Positions 13,396 to 14,312 of a stretch of DNA of 14,312 nucleotides are shown one piece after another. Every line of letters begins with the position of its first letter. The first letter of the stretch is position 1. The position numbers and the translations under genes are program-made. The notes beneath the pieces are model-generated. The model made no database searches. It worked only from the letters and a program-made list of their open reading frames with translations, and was not told where the DNA came from. Where the stretch lies: the NCBI GenBank assembly GCA_016719055.1, contig JADKAW010000057.1, positions 1-14,312 of the forward strand. The letters are read 5' to 3'. The DNA comes from Candidatus Rhodoferax mariagerensis. GTDB lineage: Bacteria; Pseudomonadota; Gammaproteobacteria; Burkholderiales; Burkholderiaceae_C.

Positions 13396-14312
13396 CATGC
13401 CGACATTGATCCTCGACCGCGCCCAGCTCGAAGTCAAATCCGAAGGCGACACCCTGGCCCTGTACGAGGCTGGCGTGCGCCGTGGCACCGTGCCCATCAA
13501 GCTGATTGACCGCTGCGTGATCCACGGCGCCCAAACCCGGCTTGACACCGGCGTGCTGATGAAGCTGGCCGAGGCTGGCACCACCACTGTGCTGATGAGC
13601 CCGCGCAGCAACCGCCGCGTGGCGCTGGTGCTGGGCACCCAGCACAACGACGCCGCCGTGCGCCTGGCCCAGGCCCAGCGTGTGATGGACGACGCCGCCT
13701 GCCGCCAGTGGGCGCAGGCTCTGGTGCAGGCCAAGCTGCAGCGGCAGATACGCACCCTGCGCCTGATGCAAGCCGCCCGCCCAGATGCACGCAAACCCCT
13801 GTTTGACGCCGTCCACAGCGTGCAAGGCATTCTGGAGCTGCTGCTGCCCAGCCCGTCAACGGCCCAGCAAGACACTGCAAAAACAGAAGCGCGCAGCGCA
13901 TATTCCATAAGCGCTACAGGCCAACTCGACACAAATCATTTGGCCTTGGCCAGCCTGCGTGGCCTGGAAGGGGCCGCGGCGCGCGCCTATTTTGGCGGGC
14001 TGGCCGGGGTGTTTGCGCCAGCGCTGGGCTTTGCCGGGCGCAACCGCCGCCCACCGCGCGACCCGGTCAATGTCTGCCTGAGTTTGAGCTACACCATGGC
14101 GCACCTGCAGGCGGTGCAAAGCTGCGTTAGCGCCGGGCTCGACCCGCTGCTGGGCTTTTACCACCGCCCCAGCTTTGGCCGCGAAAGCCTGGCCAGCGAC
14201 CTGATCGAGCCGCTGCGCCCGGCCATTGACCAATGGGTGTGGCAACTGCTGCGCGCCGAGGCCCTGCGGGCCGACCACTTCACCATCGACAAAGGTGCCT
14301 GCCTGCTCGGCA
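13396..14312 (+). CDS. cas1: Cas1 integrase (cut off by the window end)
   Basis: Cas1 integrates new spacers. From ATG 13396 the frame is open for 305 codons to the window edge. The N-terminal beta domain reads MPTLILDRAQLEVKSEGDTL and continues VPIKLIDRCVIHG. The catalytic helical domain shows LRGLEGAAARAYFGGL (about residues 188-203, metal Glu), LLGFYHRPSFGRESLASDL (about 252-270, with the His), and LIEPLRP with the last acidic residue. All three metal ligands, Glu, His and Asp/Glu, are present. A dispersed repeat (copy D) adds about 20 residues (about 159-180) in the linker between the two domains without a stop. A few tens of C-terminal residues are missing at the edge. Confidence 0.93.
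13873..13935. repeat. Dispersed hairpin-like repeat, copy D (inside cas1)
   Basis: The core is AGAAGCGCGCAGCGCATA then ATAAGCGCTACAGGCCAA. It aligns with copies A-C at GCAGCGCATA and ATAAG-GCTACAG. It is read in frame in the linker between the two Cas1 domains. Confidence 0.55.

Noticed and set aside
13112..13825. A 237-codon minus-strand open frame opposite cas2 and cas1
   Set aside because: It is a His/Gly/Ala-rich shadow of intact cas2 and cas1 and has no recognisable domain.
1..14312. A CRISPR array
   Set aside because: No regularly spaced direct repeats were found; the four dispersed repeats are far apart and divergent. The array probably lies beyond cas1.

Overview
The window is most of a type III-A (Csm) CRISPR-Cas locus from a GC-rich bacterium. 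It is probably a betaproteobacterium of the Burkholderiales, perhaps Comamonadaceae. That guess rests on codon and base composition, on protein style, and on a short hairpin-like dispersed repeat that I associate with that group; no rRNA or other marker gene is present to confirm it. cas10/csm1 must lie to the left of the window. cas1 runs off the right edge, and no CRISPR array is visible.

Layout, left to right. The + strand carries the csm2 3' end, csm3, a DUF2281-like/MazF-like toxin-antitoxin (TA) pair, csm4, csm5, hicAB, an unrecognised gene, a HEPN/MNT nucleotidyltransferase TA pair, a MutT/Nudix hydrolase, and cad1 (a CARF domain fused to an adenosine deaminase). It continues with an AbrB-type/VapC pair, a 101-bp inverted-repeat element, a Card1/Can2-like CARF nuclease, a UPF0175/DUF3368 (PIN-like) pair and cas6. 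A SpoVT/AbrB antitoxin plus Doc (Fic fold) pair follows on the - strand, and then cas2 and cas1 on the + strand. Genes are packed tightly, many with ATGA or 8-nt stop/start overlaps. No gene-free stretch exceeds 300 bases.

How the parts fit. Csm2-5 with the unseen Cas10 would form the interference complex, Cas6 would process crRNA, and Cas1/Cas2 would acquire spacers. Two putative cyclic-oligoadenylate effectors are present: Cad1, whose family deaminates ATP to ITP, and a Card1/Can2-type nuclease. No Csm6 is seen. A Nudix hydrolase directly before cad1 suggests handling of inosine nucleotides. The most striking feature is that six different two-gene TA modules sit between nearly every functional block of the CRISPR locus.

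Sequence quality. From position 1 to about 7.3 kb nearly every gene carries single- or double-base indels, yet family motifs survive when read across frames. From 7.3 kb rightward only the Card1-like gene is broken. This gradient looks more like low-coverage sequence near a contig end than biological decay, but the sequence alone cannot settle it. Genes described as frameshifted below are given their restored extents.
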